This document shows, piece by piece, positions 13,862 to 14,076 of a DNA stretch of 14,076 bases (position 1 is its first letter; every line of letters starts with the position of its first letter). This DNA comes from a bacterium (GTDB taxonomy: Bacteria > Planctomycetota > J058 > JAJDCP01). The DNA is taken from positions 1 through 14,076 of the forward strand of contig JAUIEM010000263.1 in the NCBI GenBank assembly GCA_030428695.1, in the 5' to 3' direction. The notes beneath the pieces were generated by a model. That model made no database searches. It had not been told where the DNA came from and worked only from the letters and a program-made list of their open reading frames with translations. Made by a program: the position numbers and the translations under genes.

Positions 13862-14076
13862 CTACTCCCACATCAACACCGCCAACCCCCCCGCGATCAG
13901 CGCCAGGCTCCCGACCGCGAGCGCGACCCCGAGCCAGACGCGGCGGGCGGGCGGCGGCGGGGTGTTGACCGCGGCAAGCTCGCCGAGCATCGCGGCGTAG
14001 TCCTTCTGCTCCCGGATCGTCACCTCGGCGCTGCCGCTGTCTCCGGCCAGCTCGCTGAGCTCGCGGGCGAGCTCGT
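13862..14076 (-). CDS. C-terminal end of a tail-anchored membrane protein (5' end outside window)
   Basis: The minus-strand frame is open from the window edge (first full codon at 14074) to TAG at 13864-13862, giving 70 residues. A charged, probably helical segment comes first (ELARELSELAG, then VTIREQKDYAAMLGELAAV), then a Pro-rich PPPPARR linker. A single hydrophobic segment of about 23 residues ends in MWE at the C-terminus. This is the topology of a C-terminally anchored protein with a cytoplasmic N-terminal domain. The N-terminal domain is not in the window, so no family is assigned. It converges with the PLP-enzyme gene across a hairpin. Confidence 0.6.
   Translation of the reverse strand, partial: ELARELSELAGDSGSAEVTIREQKDYAAMLGELAAVNTPPPPARRVWLGVALAVGSLALIAGGLAVLMWE

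Noticed and set aside
14057..14074. Perfect 8-bp inverted repeat GAGCTCGC-gg-GCGAGCTC
   Set aside because: It falls inside the coding region of the partial tail-anchored protein and arises from repeated Glu-Leu/Ala-Arg codons. No regulatory context is seen.
1..14076. CRISPR arrays, insertion sequences, tRNA or rRNA genes
   Set aside because: No regularly spaced direct repeats, transposase motifs, terminal inverted repeats or RNA-gene signatures were recognised by reading. A covariance-model search was not possible.

Overview
The window is GC-rich, densely packed bacterial chromosome. Genes abut or overlap by a few bases, GTG, TTG and probably CTG starts are used, and long false antisense frames occur. 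The gene mix is a Ser/Thr kinase with an N-terminal zinc ribbon, its partner ECF sigma factor, a paired ArsA/Get3-like ATPase locus, a GAF-GGDEF cyclase and STAND/AAA-type ATPases. This suggests a large-genome, signalling-rich lineage such as Myxococcota or another former deltaproteobacterium. Planctomycetota or Acidobacteriota relatives are possible. No rRNA or marker gene settles it, so the taxonomy is an inference.

Layout. Bases 1-2086 are on the plus strand: the tail of an unrecognised gene, an HPr-kinase-like P-loop protein, and a lipoprotein of the DUF442/BLH-phosphatase type. Bases 2088-7567 are on the minus strand and look like one operon read from a TTG-N17-TATACT promoter near 7600: ArsA-like ATPase 1, ArsA-like ATPase 2 (coupled by a GTGA overlap), an ECF sigma factor, and a membrane Ser/Thr kinase with a large C-terminal ankyrin region. 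A ComB-like phosphatase gene (7644-8357) diverges from this operon. It runs into, and overlaps by 56 bp, a second minus-strand operon (8302-11231) of two P-loop ATPases, again joined by a GTGA overlap. That operon has its own promoter and a perfect 16-bp palindrome just upstream of the first gene. Next come a minus-strand diguanylate cyclase, a divergent plus-strand cystathionine gamma-synthase/lyase-type enzyme, a GC-rich hairpin, and the C-terminal end of a tail-anchored protein running off the right edge.

How the genes may work together. The two ArsA paralogues have complementary defects. The first keeps the signature lysine but has Arg for the P-loop lysine and Glu at the switch-I Asp; the second keeps the P-loop lysine and the Asp but lacks the signature lysine. 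This predicts an obligate heterodimer with one complete composite ATP site. The downstream ECF sigma factor and kinase form a pairing known from other bacteria, and here they may connect the ATPase pair to a signal sensed at the membrane. The two AAA/STAND-like proteins also appear as a tightly coupled pair with a probable operator. Their function is unknown, and they and the ArsA-ECF-kinase operon are the parts most likely to be new biology. No mobile element, CRISPR array, tRNA or rRNA was seen. No stretch over 300 bases lacks a gene.
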